Source: Roseburia sp. AM59-24XD (lineage in GTDB: Bacteria; Bacillota; Clostridia; Lachnospirales; Lachnospiraceae). From it: a stretch of DNA of 64,000 nt. Below the pieces are notes generated by a model. It did no database searches, was not told where the DNA came from, and saw only the letters and a list, made by a program, of their open reading frames with translations. Positions 1 to 9,528 of this stretch are shown here, in pieces; the stretch's first letter is position 1, and the number at the start of each line of letters is the position of its first letter. The position numbers were made by a program, and so were the translations under genes. The DNA lies in contig NZ_QUET01000006.1 in the NCBI RefSeq assembly GCF_003478445.1, forward strand, positions 68,270 to 132,269, in the 5' to 3' direction.

Positions 1-157
1 TTAACTTATCTGCCTGAATCGCACGATACAATAACCGATTCTTTCCGACAATATGCTCCTGTCCCACCACTTCATCTAACGTCCGCGGACGCATCCTGGA
101 GGCTAACGGGGCATCATCGTCCTTCGTCTGTTCCCTCATATATTCAAATAAATCCAT
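1..157 (-). CDS. rarA: Replication-associated recombination protein A, N-terminus (partial)
   Basis: Reading the minus strand from an ATG at 157 gives 52 residues that run off the window. They contain 'PLASRMRPRTLDEVVGQEHI', the N-terminal signature of the RarA/MgsA clamp-loader-like AAA+ ATPases, which act at stalled replication forks. The Walker motifs lie beyond the window edge. A GGAAAGGAATG ribosome site precedes the start, and the gene follows yigZ by 30 bases on the same strand, so the two are probably cotranscribed. Confidence 0.85.
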   Translation of the reverse strand, partial: MDLFEYMREQTKDDDAPLASRMRPRTLDEVVGQEHIVGKNRLLYRAIQADKL

Positions 158-187
158 AACAATATAACATTCCTTTCCCTTTGCCGG

Positions 188-850
188 CTATTCCTCAAAG
201 ATCATCGGTTTTCCGTCAAGAACCGCAAAAAACAACGGATCCGACACCTCAAGCTGTGCCTTTCCCGCCGTTGCCTCTGTGATCTCCTTCTGAAGCAAGG
301 TGCATTCCTCCTCCGGCACAAGCACATCCATCTCCACCGCCTCCGCATAGCGCGTATCAAGCACCGGAATATTTCTCTTGCCGACAATATACTGCATTTT
401 GCCGATGCCATTGTAATCTGTGCCGATCAAAAGCTTTCTGCCTGACTGCCTTGTCATGATCCGGCTTGCAGCAAGTCCCGCCTGCGTCGCCTGTGAATAT
501 GCGCGGACAAGACCACCGGTTCCAAGCAGTGTACCTCCAAAATAACGGGTCACAATAACAAGCACATTATGTATTCCTCTGCCCTGCAGCACCTCCAGAA
601 TCGGGCGTCCGGCAGTTCCGGACGGCTCTCCGTCATCACTGCATCGGCTGATCTCATCATTCGGTCCAATCACAAAGGCATGGCAGTTATGACGGGCATC
701 CCAGTATTGCTTCCTGATCTGTTCAATATGTTCCACAGCCTCCTGTTCGGAATGCACCGGAAACACATGCGCAATAAACCGTGATTTCTTCTCCACGATC
801 TCATCGCTGCCTCCCTCATAAACAACATCATAGGTCTGTTTCATTGCCAT
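188..850 (-). CDS. yigZ: YigZ/IMPACT family protein
   Basis: A 220-residue protein of the YigZ (UPF0029/IMPACT) family, whose bacterial members have an unclear role in translation or stress. The conserved block 'DDGEPSGTAGRPILEVL' near residues 72-88 and the downstream 'YFGGTLLGTGGLVRAYS' segment are diagnostic. A C-terminal DUF1949-like domain follows. The start has AAAGGG six bases upstream. It begins one base after the stop of the membrane protein at 852-1886, so it is translationally adjacent to it and likely in one operon with rarA. Confidence 0.93.
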   Translation of the reverse strand: MAMKQTYDVVYEGGSDEIVEKKSRFIAHVFPVHSEQEAVEHIEQIRKQYWDARHNCHAFVIGPNDEISRCSDDGEPSGTAGRPILEVLQGRGIHNVLVIVTRYFGGTLLGTGGLVRAYSQATQAGLAASRIMTRQSGRKLLIGTDYNGIGKMQYIVGKRNIPVLDTRYAEAVEMDVLVPEEECTLLQKEITEATAGKAQLEVSDPLFFAVLDGKPMIFEE

Positions 851-851
851 A

Positions 852-1886
852 TCATTCCCTTTCTTTCTGTCCGGTCACCTTCATCATACCGGTCCCCAGC
901 GTTACAAACGCTCCAATGATCATCAGTATATAGAAATTAACACCGCGGCTGAGCAGCATCGCCGACATCGCCGTTTTCTTATTCATGATCTGTTTAAACA
1001 TCGTCACAAAGAAGCCTTCATTGATCCCGACCCCTCCCGGCATTGGCAAAATATCAATGCAGACGGCAACAAAGCTCTGCAGCATAATGACCTCCCACGG
1101 CGAAACGCCATGCTGTCCGAGTGCCAGATATACAAACCATGTCACCGCAAAAAAGCTGAGCCGCTGCAGCACCGTCACTGCCAGCACAATAAAGAACACT
1201 TCCCAGTGTGTTCTCATGTAGACAGCTCCCTCCTGATACAGTTCCAGCGAACGGTCTAACTTCTCCATAAAACGTTTCTTGTGGCGGATGATCCGCAGCT
1301 TATGGCAGATCCAGGTTCCAACGTGTGCCAGATTGCGGACACCGTTTCGGGAAAATACCACGATCGAGTACAAAATAATGGATACCAGATTCACAACGAT
1401 CCCTACCAGAAACAGCCAGTAATAGTGTCCCAGATACTGATGAAGAAATCCTCGGAAAAACAGCATCACAACGCCTTCGATCAGAAGAAGCGCTATCTTG
1501 TAAATGATTGTCCAAAACAAAAGCGCCACGGAAGAAACACCGATCGAGATGTTGTCCTCATGCATATAATAAACCTGCATCGGCTGCCCGCCACTCGCAG
1601 ACGGTGTGATCGCATTAAACAAAAATCCGATAAACGTATAACGGATCCCATCCTTCAATCTCATCGGTGTTCCTGCCGACTGTACAATAATTTTTAAGGA
1701 AACGGCCTGCAGTACAAGATACGCCACTGCAAACAAAGCCGCAAATATAAGCCAGCTTTTGTCTGCCCCTCTCAATACTTTCAGGATCGATCTAAGATCT
1801 TCTCCATGCAGAAGGGTATAAAAGGTAAAAATAAGAACTACGATCATCAATATGATGTTAAATACATAGGTTGTCTTTTTACGCAT
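852..1886 (-). CDS. Lysylphosphatidylglycerol synthase transmembrane-region (UPF0104/YbhN) protein
   Basis: A 344-residue integral membrane protein with about eight hydrophobic segments. 'TPSASGGQPMQ' and 'LPMPGGVGINEGFF' are the conserved loops of the UPF0104/YbhN family, homologous to the flippase half of MprF. The aminoacyl-transferase half of MprF is absent, so it is most likely a lipid flippase-like protein of unknown substrate. ATG at 1886 is preferred over an upstream in-frame TTG because GAGG lies seven bases before it. It is followed immediately by yigZ. Confidence 0.88.
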   Translation of the reverse strand: MRKKTTYVFNIILMIVVLIFTFYTLLHGEDLRSILKVLRGADKSWLIFAALFAVAYLVLQAVSLKIIVQSAGTPMRLKDGIRYTFIGFLFNAITPSASGGQPMQVYYMHEDNISIGVSSVALLFWTIIYKIALLLIEGVVMLFFRGFLHQYLGHYYWLFLVGIVVNLVSIILYSIVVFSRNGVRNLAHVGTWICHKLRIIRHKKRFMEKLDRSLELYQEGAVYMRTHWEVFFIVLAVTVLQRLSFFAVTWFVYLALGQHGVSPWEVIMLQSFVAVCIDILPMPGGVGINEGFFVTMFKQIMNKKTAMSAMLLSRGVNFYILMIIGAFVTLGTGMMKVTGQKERE

Positions 1887-1932
1887 CAAATGACCTCACC
1901 TTTCTATCGAATCTGCCTTCTCCCCGTCAAAA

Positions 1933-3648
1933 TCACCGCAGCCTGAACGTCTTCGGTGCCAGCTTCCATACAAACAAAATACCAACCACCATCGTAACTA
2001 CGGTCACGCTAAGCAACAGCACCGCAAAATAGGTTGGCGGTGTGTGAAGCTGCAGGCAGCTGTATGCGGCAACATATACGCCGATGTTACATGCCTTATA
2101 GCCGACACTTGTCGTATTGCCTGCTTCCGTGAATGGCTGAAAAATATAATACATGCACAGAAACAGAACTGAAAAGAATACAGACAGTATCACGATACAG
2201 CCCAGAATTGCCACAATCTGCAGCATGTTCCGAAATCGACCCAGCAGCATCAGATTTACAAATACGCCGACACAAAATGTCAGAATAAATGCGACTTCTG
2301 TCTGAAGCATATATTTCAGGCGGATGCGAAAGCTTGAAATGATCGCCTCCGGCGTCCGGTAATATCCATATTTTAAAAGGGAAGCATCACAATGGAAAAA
2401 CATCGCCTGCGTCAACTTCTCACCACTCGAAAAACTGTACATCACAAACACAAGAATCGGAAGCAGTAAATTCACGGCTTTCCATGCGCTGTCACTCATC
2501 GACTGAAACTGTGCACCGGAGAGCACAAAACGACTGACGATCACAGCTAAAGCCGCAACTGCAAAAATTCCTTCTGCCAGCCAGCGCTTGATCTGACTCG
2601 GCCTGCGAAGCAGCTTCTTATGCCGTTCAAAAAAGATTGCATGAAGATAATCATAGCCATTCTTATTCGGAAAAAGACGTTCCGGTACCTCATCCTCATC
2701 CAGCGAATTTTCCAGTTTTGTTTCGATGGAACCGGCACCCTCCGCCTGCTTTTGTTTCTCCGTCACACGCGCAAAACCGCAGCATATTCTTGCAACCTGC
2801 AGATACTTCGGATATGCTCTCAGATACCTTACACTGACAACGGCTGCCACCAGAAGGATCAAAAGAAGAACCGCCTGCAGTCCCAGCGAGAAACGTCCCA
2901 CATCGAACAGCGGATGAAACACCTGTATATGTTTGTCACCCAGTCTGCTCTGCAGCAGATACAGAACCGGATAACACAAATACGCCAGAAGCACCATGGC
3001 AAAATTATACATGTAATATCCGCCCTGCACTTTAGGGCTTTTATCCTGATACGGAATCTTGTCATAATATTCACAAAGTTTTAACGAAACCGCCTCCCCG
3101 ATCGGGCGGCAGCAGATGTAGCACAACAGCACCCACAGAAAAACTCCGGTATGTCCCGGACAGATCCGTCCCACGATCAACAGAAATGCAACCGCCCAGT
3201 AAACAGTCTGACTGGCAGACTGGAACAGAGACCTTGTCAGATAATACTGCTTTGCATCGATCCGCATCAGATTCAGAAGAAGGTAATCCTCCTCATTACC
3301 ATCGGTAACGATCCTGCTGTGTGTAAAGGTTCCCATAAAGCAGCTGCATATCAGAAATGTCCACGCAAACATATTGCCAAGTGCCTTATTATCCTCAAAG
3401 CCAAGACCGCCGGCAAGCAGACTATTCGGCACAATGATCACCAGTATGAAATAAAATGCCTTCCATATAATATCCTTTAACACATTCCATATCATGCAGA
3501 GGATTCCCAGCGCCTTCTTGATATCGCTGCGCACATACCACTCCTCGGAGATCAGTCCCTTCAACGGTCTGAAATTCAGGACCGTGTAGATCAGCTTATT
3601 GATCTTCTGCGCAATGATCAGCTGGAATTGACAAATTATATTATTCAT
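1933..3648 (-). CDS. Large ABC exporter membrane protein (putative permease)
   Basis: A 571-residue polytopic membrane protein with two clusters of hydrophobic segments (about residues 70-260 and 375-565) separated by a charged cytoplasmic stretch near 300-350. No family signature was recognised. Its 24-base spacing downstream of an ABC ATPase makes it the probable permease subunit of an exporter. The tail 'LAPKTFRLR' is basic. The substrate cannot be told from sequence; ABC-2-type exporters of this layout are frequent in Clostridia. Confidence 0.7.
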   Translation of the reverse strand: MNNIICQFQLIIAQKINKLIYTVLNFRPLKGLISEEWYVRSDIKKALGILCMIWNVLKDIIWKAFYFILVIIVPNSLLAGGLGFEDNKALGNMFAWTFLICSCFMGTFTHSRIVTDGNEEDYLLLNLMRIDAKQYYLTRSLFQSASQTVYWAVAFLLIVGRICPGHTGVFLWVLLCYICCRPIGEAVSLKLCEYYDKIPYQDKSPKVQGGYYMYNFAMVLLAYLCYPVLYLLQSRLGDKHIQVFHPLFDVGRFSLGLQAVLLLILLVAAVVSVRYLRAYPKYLQVARICCGFARVTEKQKQAEGAGSIETKLENSLDEDEVPERLFPNKNGYDYLHAIFFERHKKLLRRPSQIKRWLAEGIFAVAALAVIVSRFVLSGAQFQSMSDSAWKAVNLLLPILVFVMYSFSSGEKLTQAMFFHCDASLLKYGYYRTPEAIISSFRIRLKYMLQTEVAFILTFCVGVFVNLMLLGRFRNMLQIVAILGCIVILSVFFSVLFLCMYYIFQPFTEAGNTTSVGYKACNIGVYVAAYSCLQLHTPPTYFAVLLLSVTVVTMVVGILFVWKLAPKTFRLR

Positions 3649-3672
3649 TCACAAAATCCTTTCCCGGTCTCA

Positions 3673-4368
3673 TTACTGACTCAAAAGCTCCATCACATGC
3701 TCTTCGAAGCCTTTGTCGTGACAGTCAAGATCCTCAACTCCGGCAAGCTTTCCCTGATGCAGCAGCACGATCTCATCACACAGATCCTGTGCAAGCTGCA
3801 AAATATGAGTTGATAATATAATGATGTGATCCTTCTTCATTTCCAGCAAAAGCTCCTTCATCTCATGAGCTGCCACAACGTCAAGAGACGTCAGCGGCTC
3901 GTCCAGCAGAAGGAGCGGCGGTTTACTGATCAGCAGACAAAGCATCTGCATTTTATTCTTCATGCCGTGGGAATATCCCTTCAGCAGGCGGTCCAGATCC
4001 GGAAGTTCCATTCCAACCATCTGTGCATATTCCTCCACGGTCCGCGGATCCTTGATCCTGTCCCTGTTGATATCCAGAAAGAACTTGATAAATTCATATC
4101 CGGTCAAAAACTCCGGCAGCACCGGAGTTGAAAAGGCATACCCCATCATATCATAGGAAATGTCTTTCTTCTCGCCGTTCTCTTCCATATAAACCGTACC
4201 CTCGTCATATTCTATCTCCTGACTGATACAGTTGAACAGTGTAGTCTTACCGGCACCATTGCGTCCCAGCAGTCCGTATATCTTTCCCTTTTCAAACTGA
4301 AAGGATGCACCGTTTAAAACCTGCTTCTCCTCAAAGCTCTTCCCGATCGCATCGACAACTAATCTCAT
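3673..4368 (-). CDS. ABC transporter ATP-binding protein
   Basis: A 231-residue ATPase with Walker A 'GRNGAGKTTLF' near residue 35, a weakly conserved signature 'YSHGMKNKM' in place of LSGGQ, Walker B 'LLLLDEP' and the switch histidine in 'ILSTHIL'. The non-canonical signature is usual for ABC-2-type export ATPases. It precedes the membrane protein at 1933-3648 by 24 bases, so the two probably form one exporter. It follows hydF on the same strand after a 77-base gap. Confidence 0.9.
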   Translation of the reverse strand: MRLVVDAIGKSFEEKQVLNGASFQFEKGKIYGLLGRNGAGKTTLFNCISQEIEYDEGTVYMEENGEKKDISYDMMGYAFSTPVLPEFLTGYEFIKFFLDINRDRIKDPRTVEEYAQMVGMELPDLDRLLKGYSHGMKNKMQMLCLLISKPPLLLLDEPLTSLDVVAAHEMKELLLEMKKDHIIILSTHILQLAQDLCDEIVLLHQGKLAGVEDLDCHDKGFEEHVMELLSQ

Positions 4369-4445
4369 ATCAATATAAATCCCCTTTTCTTAAGCAGCCT
4401 GTTACAAAGAAAATCCACGCAGGCAGTTGTCTTCTGCCCCCAAAG

Positions 4446-5719
4446 CTATCTGTTGTCCGGCAGCAGCTTTGCCACCGCAGGAAACAGCTCCACGCTTCTC
4501 TTTAATATACCTTTCACATAGGCAATAAAAATCCCATAATTAACAATCGGCACCTGACACTGCTGTGCCCGGAAGATCCGGTGCTTCATTTCCTTCTCAT
4601 GAAGCGTACAGCCACCGCAGTGAATGATCAGAGCATAGCCTGACAGATCCGTCGGAAAGCCTGTTCCGCTGCAGGTTTCAATCGTAAGAGACTTACCGGT
4701 GTACTCTGCAAGCCACCGTGGAATCTTCACTGTCCCGATATCGTCACACTGGCGGCGGTGCGTACAGCCTCTGCGATCAACACACGGTCACCATCCTTCA
4801 AGCGGTCCACTGCAGTCACACCTTCCACCAGCGCCTGCAGATTACCTTTGTGCCTTGCAAATAAAATGGAAAAAGACGTCAGTGGAATGTCCTGCGGTAC
4901 AATGCGGGACACCTCACCAAACGCCTGTGAATCTGTAATCACCATACGCACCCTGCCCTTCAGCAGATCAAGTGTCATAGCAAGTGACGGCACCTGCGTC
5001 ACCACCGATACCGCCTGATTATCCAACAGGTCACGAATAACCTGCTGCTGTGGCATGATCAGACGTCCCTTTGGGGCTGCCGAATCGACCGGAACAACAA
5101 GCAAGACGACATCATCTTTCTCGACAAGATCTCCCAGGATATGCAGCTTCAGATCCGTATCCGGTGCGAGCATCACCAATGCATCCTTCAGGGCATCGAG
5201 TCCCATATTTTGGACAGTGCTCACTGCACAGACCGGAACCGTTCCATTCTTAGCCATAATACACTGGCGGCGGTGCGTAAGCTCCTCCCCGGAAAGCTTG
5301 TCCGCCTGATTTAATACGATCACATAGGGAAGCTTTTTCTCCTCGATCATCGCAAGGATCTGCTCCTCCTCAGCGCCCATTCCTCTGCCACTCTCCAGCT
5401 CCTGCTTCGTAAGTCTGGAAACATCGAGAACAAGCATGGCGATATCCGTTCGGTTTAACACCTCAATCGCCTTCTCCACGCGCATCCTTCCTAGTGCGCC
5501 CTCATCATCCAGTCCGGGCGTATCAATAAACATACACGGTCCGATCGGCAGTATCTCCATCGCCTTGTAAACCGGATCTGTCGTAGTTCCCTTCACATCT
5601 GATACGATGGCAAGCTGCTGCCCTGTCACCGCATTGATCACACTGGATTTACCGGCATTCCTCCTGCCAAAAATCGCTATCTGCACTCTGTCTCCATTTG
5701 GTGTTGCTGTCAAACTCAT
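4446..5719 (-). CDS. hydF: [FeFe]-hydrogenase H-cluster maturation GTPase HydF (one-base frameshift)
   Basis: HydF is the GTPase scaffold on which the 2Fe subcluster of [FeFe]-hydrogenase is assembled before transfer to HydA. The N-terminal part carries the P-loop 'GRRNAGKSS' (residues 18-26), 'GTTTDPV' and 'DTPGLDD'. The C-terminal part carries the cluster ligands: 'CTH' then 'HCGGC'. The reading frame breaks near 4767, where one base is missing between 'VLIAEA' and 'CTHRRQCDDIG'. Restoring it gives 424 residues with every HydF motif. The break looks like a sequence error. HydE and HydG are not in the window. Confidence 0.92.
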
Positions 5720-5761
5720 GATGTCGCCTCCTGCTCATAATCCACTGTCTGTCATCTATAA

Positions 5762-7009
5762 TTACCGGATCTGTCCATCTCCACTGATCAAATACTTCAT
5801 GGTGGTCAACTCCTTCAGTCCCATCGGACCTCTTGCATGAAGCTTCTGCGTGGAAATGCCGATCTCCGCACCCAGTCCAAATTCACCGCCATCGGTAAAA
5901 CGTGTCGAACAATTCACATATACGCATGCCGAATCCACCTCTGCCTGAAACTTCGCAGCGTTAGCGTAGCTTTCGGTCACAATGCACTCGGAATGACCGG
6001 TCGAATACTTTGCAATGTGTGCGATTGCCTCATCCACGGAATCAACGACTTTCACCGCCAGCTTATAATCTAAAAACTCTGTCGCATAATCCTGCTCAAT
6101 TGCCGGAACCACACAGTCCCCAAGAATCTGCGCCGTTCTCTCACAGCCTCTGAGCTCCACCTGATGCTCATCCAGCTTTGCCTTCAGCATCGGCAGAAAT
6201 GCCTCTGCCACGCTCTTATGTACCAGACAGGTCTCAAGTGCATTGCAGACACTCGGTCTCTGCGTCTTACCGTTGTCAGTGATCTCCACTGCCATCGCAA
6301 GATCCGCTGTCTCATCCACATAAATATGACAGTTACCCGTTCCTGTCTCGATAACCGGAAGTGTCGCATTCCGGACAACTGCCCGGATCAGTCCTGCTCC
6401 TCCTCTCGGAATCAGAACATCGATCAGACCGTTGGCTTTCATCATCTGTGTGGAAACTTCCCTGGATGTATCCTCCACAAGCTGTATAATATCCTCCGGA
6501 AAACCACAGGCTGCCACTGCCCCACGCATAGTATCCATCAGCACCTTGTTAGAGCAGATTGCCTCCTTGCCGCCACGCAGGATTGCTGCGTTACCACTCT
6601 TAATACAAAGTGATGCCGCATCCACCGTCACATTCGGGCGGGACTCATAAATAATGCCGACCACCCCCATCGGTACACGGATCTTGGTGATCTTCATACC
6701 GTTCGGACGGGTAGAACCCTCAATAACCTGTCCCACCGGATCCTCCAGATTGATAAGCTGGATACATGCATCCGCAATTCCCCTGATCCGCTCCGGAGTA
6801 AGTCTTAAACGATCCACCATCGTCTCGGAAATTCCGTTCTCCCTTGCGTTCGCAATATCCTTTTCATTCTCTGCAAGAATCTGCTCCTGCTTCTGTAAAA
6901 GCCGGTCTGCGATACAGCGCAGGATCTCGTTCTTCTGTCCTGTGGACGCTGTCGCCAGACTCTTCTTGGCATTCTGTGCTTTCTGCCCTAACTCTTCAAT
7001 ATAATTCAT
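5762..7009 (-). CDS. proA: Glutamate-5-semialdehyde dehydrogenase
   Basis: ProA reduces glutamyl-5-phosphate to glutamate-5-semialdehyde, the second step of proline synthesis, using NADPH. The 415-residue protein has the catalytic cysteine in 'QRPSVCNALE', the early cofactor segment 'VRVPMGVVGIIYESRPNVT' and 'GEFGLGAEIGIST' near the end. The reading frame extends ten codons further to 7039, but ATG at 7009 fits the usual ProA start 'MNYIEELGQKA' and has GGGGG eight bases upstream. proB is not adjacent. The gene sits between degV and hydF on one strand. Confidence 0.96.
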   Translation of the reverse strand: MNYIEELGQKAQNAKKSLATASTGQKNEILRCIADRLLQKQEQILAENEKDIANARENGISETMVDRLRLTPERIRGIADACIQLINLEDPVGQVIEGSTRPNGMKITKIRVPMGVVGIIYESRPNVTVDAASLCIKSGNAAILRGGKEAICSNKVLMDTMRGAVAACGFPEDIIQLVEDTSREVSTQMMKANGLIDVLIPRGGAGLIRAVVRNATLPVIETGTGNCHIYVDETADLAMAVEITDNGKTQRPSVCNALETCLVHKSVAEAFLPMLKAKLDEHQVELRGCERTAQILGDCVVPAIEQDYATEFLDYKLAVKVVDSVDEAIAHIAKYSTGHSECIVTESYANAAKFQAEVDSACVYVNCSTRFTDGGEFGLGAEIGISTQKLHARGPMGLKELTTMKYLISGDGQIR

Positions 7010-7063
7010 CCTTCTGCCCCCTTCTGATGCTTCTGTCATTCTCTTCCTGCATTCCTGTAAGGT

Positions 7064-7936
7064 CTACTTAGGAATTGCTTTTGAACATGCAACTGCCAAT
7101 GCACCCGGTCCGATATGGCAGGATACACTGAGCGACAACGGATTGCAGACGATTTCGTCCCTTACCCGAAAATGCTCCCGCAGCTCTTCTACAAACTCTG
7201 CCGCCGCTTCCTCGTTGGCGGTATGTGCCACCTCAATATGAATATTGTCCATATTATCCAGACCGCCGAAACGCTCCTTAATATCTGTCTCCATCGCTGC
7301 GATCATTTTGGATACCCCCTGCTTCTTGGTGCGGGCAATCGTAAAAGCATCTAACTTCTCTCCCTGGATCTGAAGCACCGGCTTTAAACGAAGTGCTGTT
7401 CCAAGAGCCGCTGCTGCCGGCGTAATTCTTCCGCCCTTCTTCAGATACGTCAGAGTATCTAACATAATATAGATACTTGACTGCATTTTCTCCTGTTCGA
7501 GAAGTGCCTTGATCTGTGCTGCATTCATGCCGCGCTCTGCAAGCTCTATGGCATCCATCGCAGACTGACGCTGTGTAACGGAAATTCTCTGGTTGTCAAC
7601 TACCTGCACTCTGCCATCATAATCCTGTGAAAGCATCTGTGCTGTGGAACAGGAACCTGACAATCCGCTCGACATCGGGATATATACAACCTCATCGGCA
7701 TCCTCAAGTGCCTTATCCCAATACTTTGTGACATCCTCCACGGAAGGCTGTGATGTGGAAACCGTGGCATTCTGTGCCAGCTTCTCATAAAACTCCTCCT
7801 GTGTCAGACTGATATCCTCATAATAAATCTTATCGTCAATGATAAACGGCATCGGCAGAACGGCGATCCCCATTTCCTTTGCCTCAATCTGTGTAATTCC
7901 ACTATTGCTATCTGTCATAACTGCAACTTTACTCAT
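7064..7936 (-). CDS. DegV family fatty-acid-binding protein
   Basis: A 290-residue DegV-family protein. These bind fatty acids and, in Firmicutes, hand them to fatty acid kinase FakA. The family landmarks 'TDSNSGI' at the N-terminus, 'MSSGLSGS' near residue 90 and the lysine/glycine loop 'LTYLKKGGRIT' are present. It is first in the minus-strand run degV-proA-hydF. A clear promoter lies upstream at 7987-8015. Confidence 0.93.
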   Translation of the reverse strand: MSKVAVMTDSNSGITQIEAKEMGIAVLPMPFIIDDKIYYEDISLTQEEFYEKLAQNATVSTSQPSVEDVTKYWDKALEDADEVVYIPMSSGLSGSCSTAQMLSQDYDGRVQVVDNQRISVTQRQSAMDAIELAERGMNAAQIKALLEQEKMQSSIYIMLDTLTYLKKGGRITPAAAALGTALRLKPVLQIQGEKLDAFTIARTKKQGVSKMIAAMETDIKERFGGLDNMDNIHIEVAHTANEEAAAEFVEELREHFRVRDEIVCNPLSLSVSCHIGPGALAVACSKAIPK

Positions 7937-7986
7937 GATAATCCTCCATATTCCATCGGAATCTGCATTTACACATACTTCCTTAA

Positions 7987-8015
7987 ATTATATATGAAAT
8001 CCCCGCCAATAGCAA
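7987..8015 (-). promoter_or_regulatory. Promoter of degV
   Basis: On the minus strand TTGCTA (8010-8015) and TATAAT (7987-7992) are separated by 17 bases, a sigma-A-type arrangement. It faces away from the plus-strand promoter at 8024-8052. Confidence 0.6.
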
Positions 8016-8023
8016 CATTTTCC

Positions 8024-8052
8024 TTGATTCTTCGCATACCCCGTAGTAGAAT
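8024..8052 (+). promoter_or_regulatory. Promoter of the DUF3881-like gene
   Basis: TTGATT (8024-8029) and TAGAAT (8047-8052) are 17 bases apart. The ribosome site AAGGAGGTGAT follows just before the ATG at 8083, giving a short leader. Confidence 0.55.
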
Positions 8053-8082
8053 GATTATTGTTTAAAAAAAGGAGGTGATCCC

Positions 8083-8970
8083 ATGCATCGTTTTTTACGT
8101 TCCATCGGTTTCAGTCACATCAATACCAGGCAGGACATGGATAAGCTGCTTGGAATCATCATGAATGAACCGGATCAGACGAAAAAGATCGCTTTATCAA
8201 AGAATCATATATATACAGAATTTACCAAAGAATTTGCCAGCCACGCCGGCATTGTTGTCCGTGGAGAGTATGATGAGAAAGGTTTTTTTCATATTGAACA
8301 TCATTTTCCTTATCTGAAAGGAACGCTTCTGTCCACTAATTCCGATATCACGGTGAACAAGCGCGTGGATACCGATGCCTTTACCGGCATGTGCGATGAT
8401 ATCCGTCTTGGTATTTCAATGATCTTTTATCTGCAGAATGCCGTGGATTATCTGATGCTTAACTGCAGCGACAACACGCCGCATAAAGCAAGAACTTACC
8501 TTTCCGGGCTCGCGCTGGAGGGCACGATTCTTCTCGGCGTCGAGAATAACGAGGATACCCGAAAACGTAAGTCATACCGCACACGTATGCGTAATCAGCT
8601 CATCGCCATGGCAAAGTCCGGTGATCAGGATGCCATCGACAGTCTTACCGTGGACGAGATTGATCTGTCCTCACAGATCAATCGCCGAATCCGCACAGAG
8701 GATCTGTACAGTCTTGTCGAGACAAGCTTTATCCCATACGGCTCCGAATCTGACAATTATCAGATCCTTGGAACGATCATCAACTGGAGCTGTGTCAAAA
8801 ATCAATATTCCGGCGAGGATATTTATGAATTACTGATTTCCTGCAATGACATTATTCTGACCATTGCCATCAATCGGAGTTCTCTGGTCGGCGAGCCAAT
8901 GATCGGACGCCGTTTCAAGGGCGTTATCTGGATGCAGGGTACCGTGGATTTCCAGAAGATTAATTCATAA
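8083..8970 (+). CDS. DUF3881-like protein of unknown function
   Basis: A 295-residue soluble protein beginning 'MHRFLRSIGFSHINTRQDMD'. From memory this start and the overall length match the DUF3881 family found in Lachnospiraceae; no function is known. It contains no signal peptide, membrane segment or recognised catalytic motif. An extremely strong ribosome site (AAAGGAGGTGAT) suggests high translation. It is transcribed alone, divergent from degV, and ends just before the palindromic element at 9005-9494. Confidence 0.75.
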   Translation: MHRFLRSIGFSHINTRQDMDKLLGIIMNEPDQTKKIALSKNHIYTEFTKEFASHAGIVVRGEYDEKGFFHIEHHFPYLKGTLLSTNSDITVNKRVDTDAFTGMCDDIRLGISMIFYLQNAVDYLMLNCSDNTPHKARTYLSGLALEGTILLGVENNEDTRKRKSYRTRMRNQLIAMAKSGDQDAIDSLTVDEIDLSSQINRRIRTEDLYSLVETSFIPYGSESDNYQILGTIINWSCVKNQYSGEDIYELLISCNDIILTIAINRSSLVGEPMIGRRFKGVIWMQGTVDFQKINS

Positions 8971-9004
8971 AAGAAACCTTCCTATGCCACCAATCGATGT
9001 ATGC

Positions 9005-9494
9005 TCATAATATTTCTTATGACAGAAAAATCAAATAGGCATTTTGCCTCGTAAAACAAATGAATCCGTGAACTGTGACGAAAAAATTGACGCAGATCAG
9101 TAGGATTTCTGAAAAGTCTTTGCTTTGCAATGCTTTGATAAATACGCATCCGCACGACTGAGCCCCGTAGGTGGGCTCAGCTATTTCGGACGGCACGCTC
9201 CCGCTACCACTGCACCACGCAACGGTACATAACGCCCCAAGTACTAAACAAATTAAGAATATATATTTAAAACTTGGGCGTAAGTACCGGCGGGTGCAAG
9301 TGCCTTTCGAAACATCTGAATCCCACCTCGGGGCGAGTACGGTAGGATGCGTTTATCAAAAATCAAAGCAGCAAAGCATATAGACTTCTCGAAATCCGCA
9401 AGTGACAAGTCAATATTTTCGTTATAGTTCACGGATTAATTTATTTTTTGAGGCAAAATGTCTATTTGATTTTTCTGTCATAAGAAATAATATG
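9005..9494. repeat. Long-inverted-repeat element, copy A
   Basis: A non-coding 490-base element that is an imperfect palindrome along its whole length. The outer 33 bases (9005-9037) match the reverse complement of 9462-9494 almost exactly. The arms continue inward: GATAAA..CGCATCC, AGGTGGG, TTTCG and GGCAC recur in both halves. They meet at an apex between ACGCCCCAAGT (9231-9241) and ACTTGGGCGT (9272-9281). A second copy in opposite orientation lies at 61162-61741. It lies between two convergent genes. Short open frames inside follow the palindrome and are not considered genes. Confidence 0.9.
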
Positions 9495-9528
9495 ACCACA
9501 CGTTTACCATCATTTTAAGTGGTATCTT

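Noticed and set aside
5055-5309. Plus-strand frames opposite hydF and other minus-strand genes
   Set aside because: They mirror the codon pattern of the real genes, have no ribosome sites and give Ser/Pro/Arg-rich translations.
9171-9383. Open reading frame of 70 codons inside element copy A
   Set aside because: It lies across the palindrome, has no ribosome site, and is not preserved as a frame in copy B.
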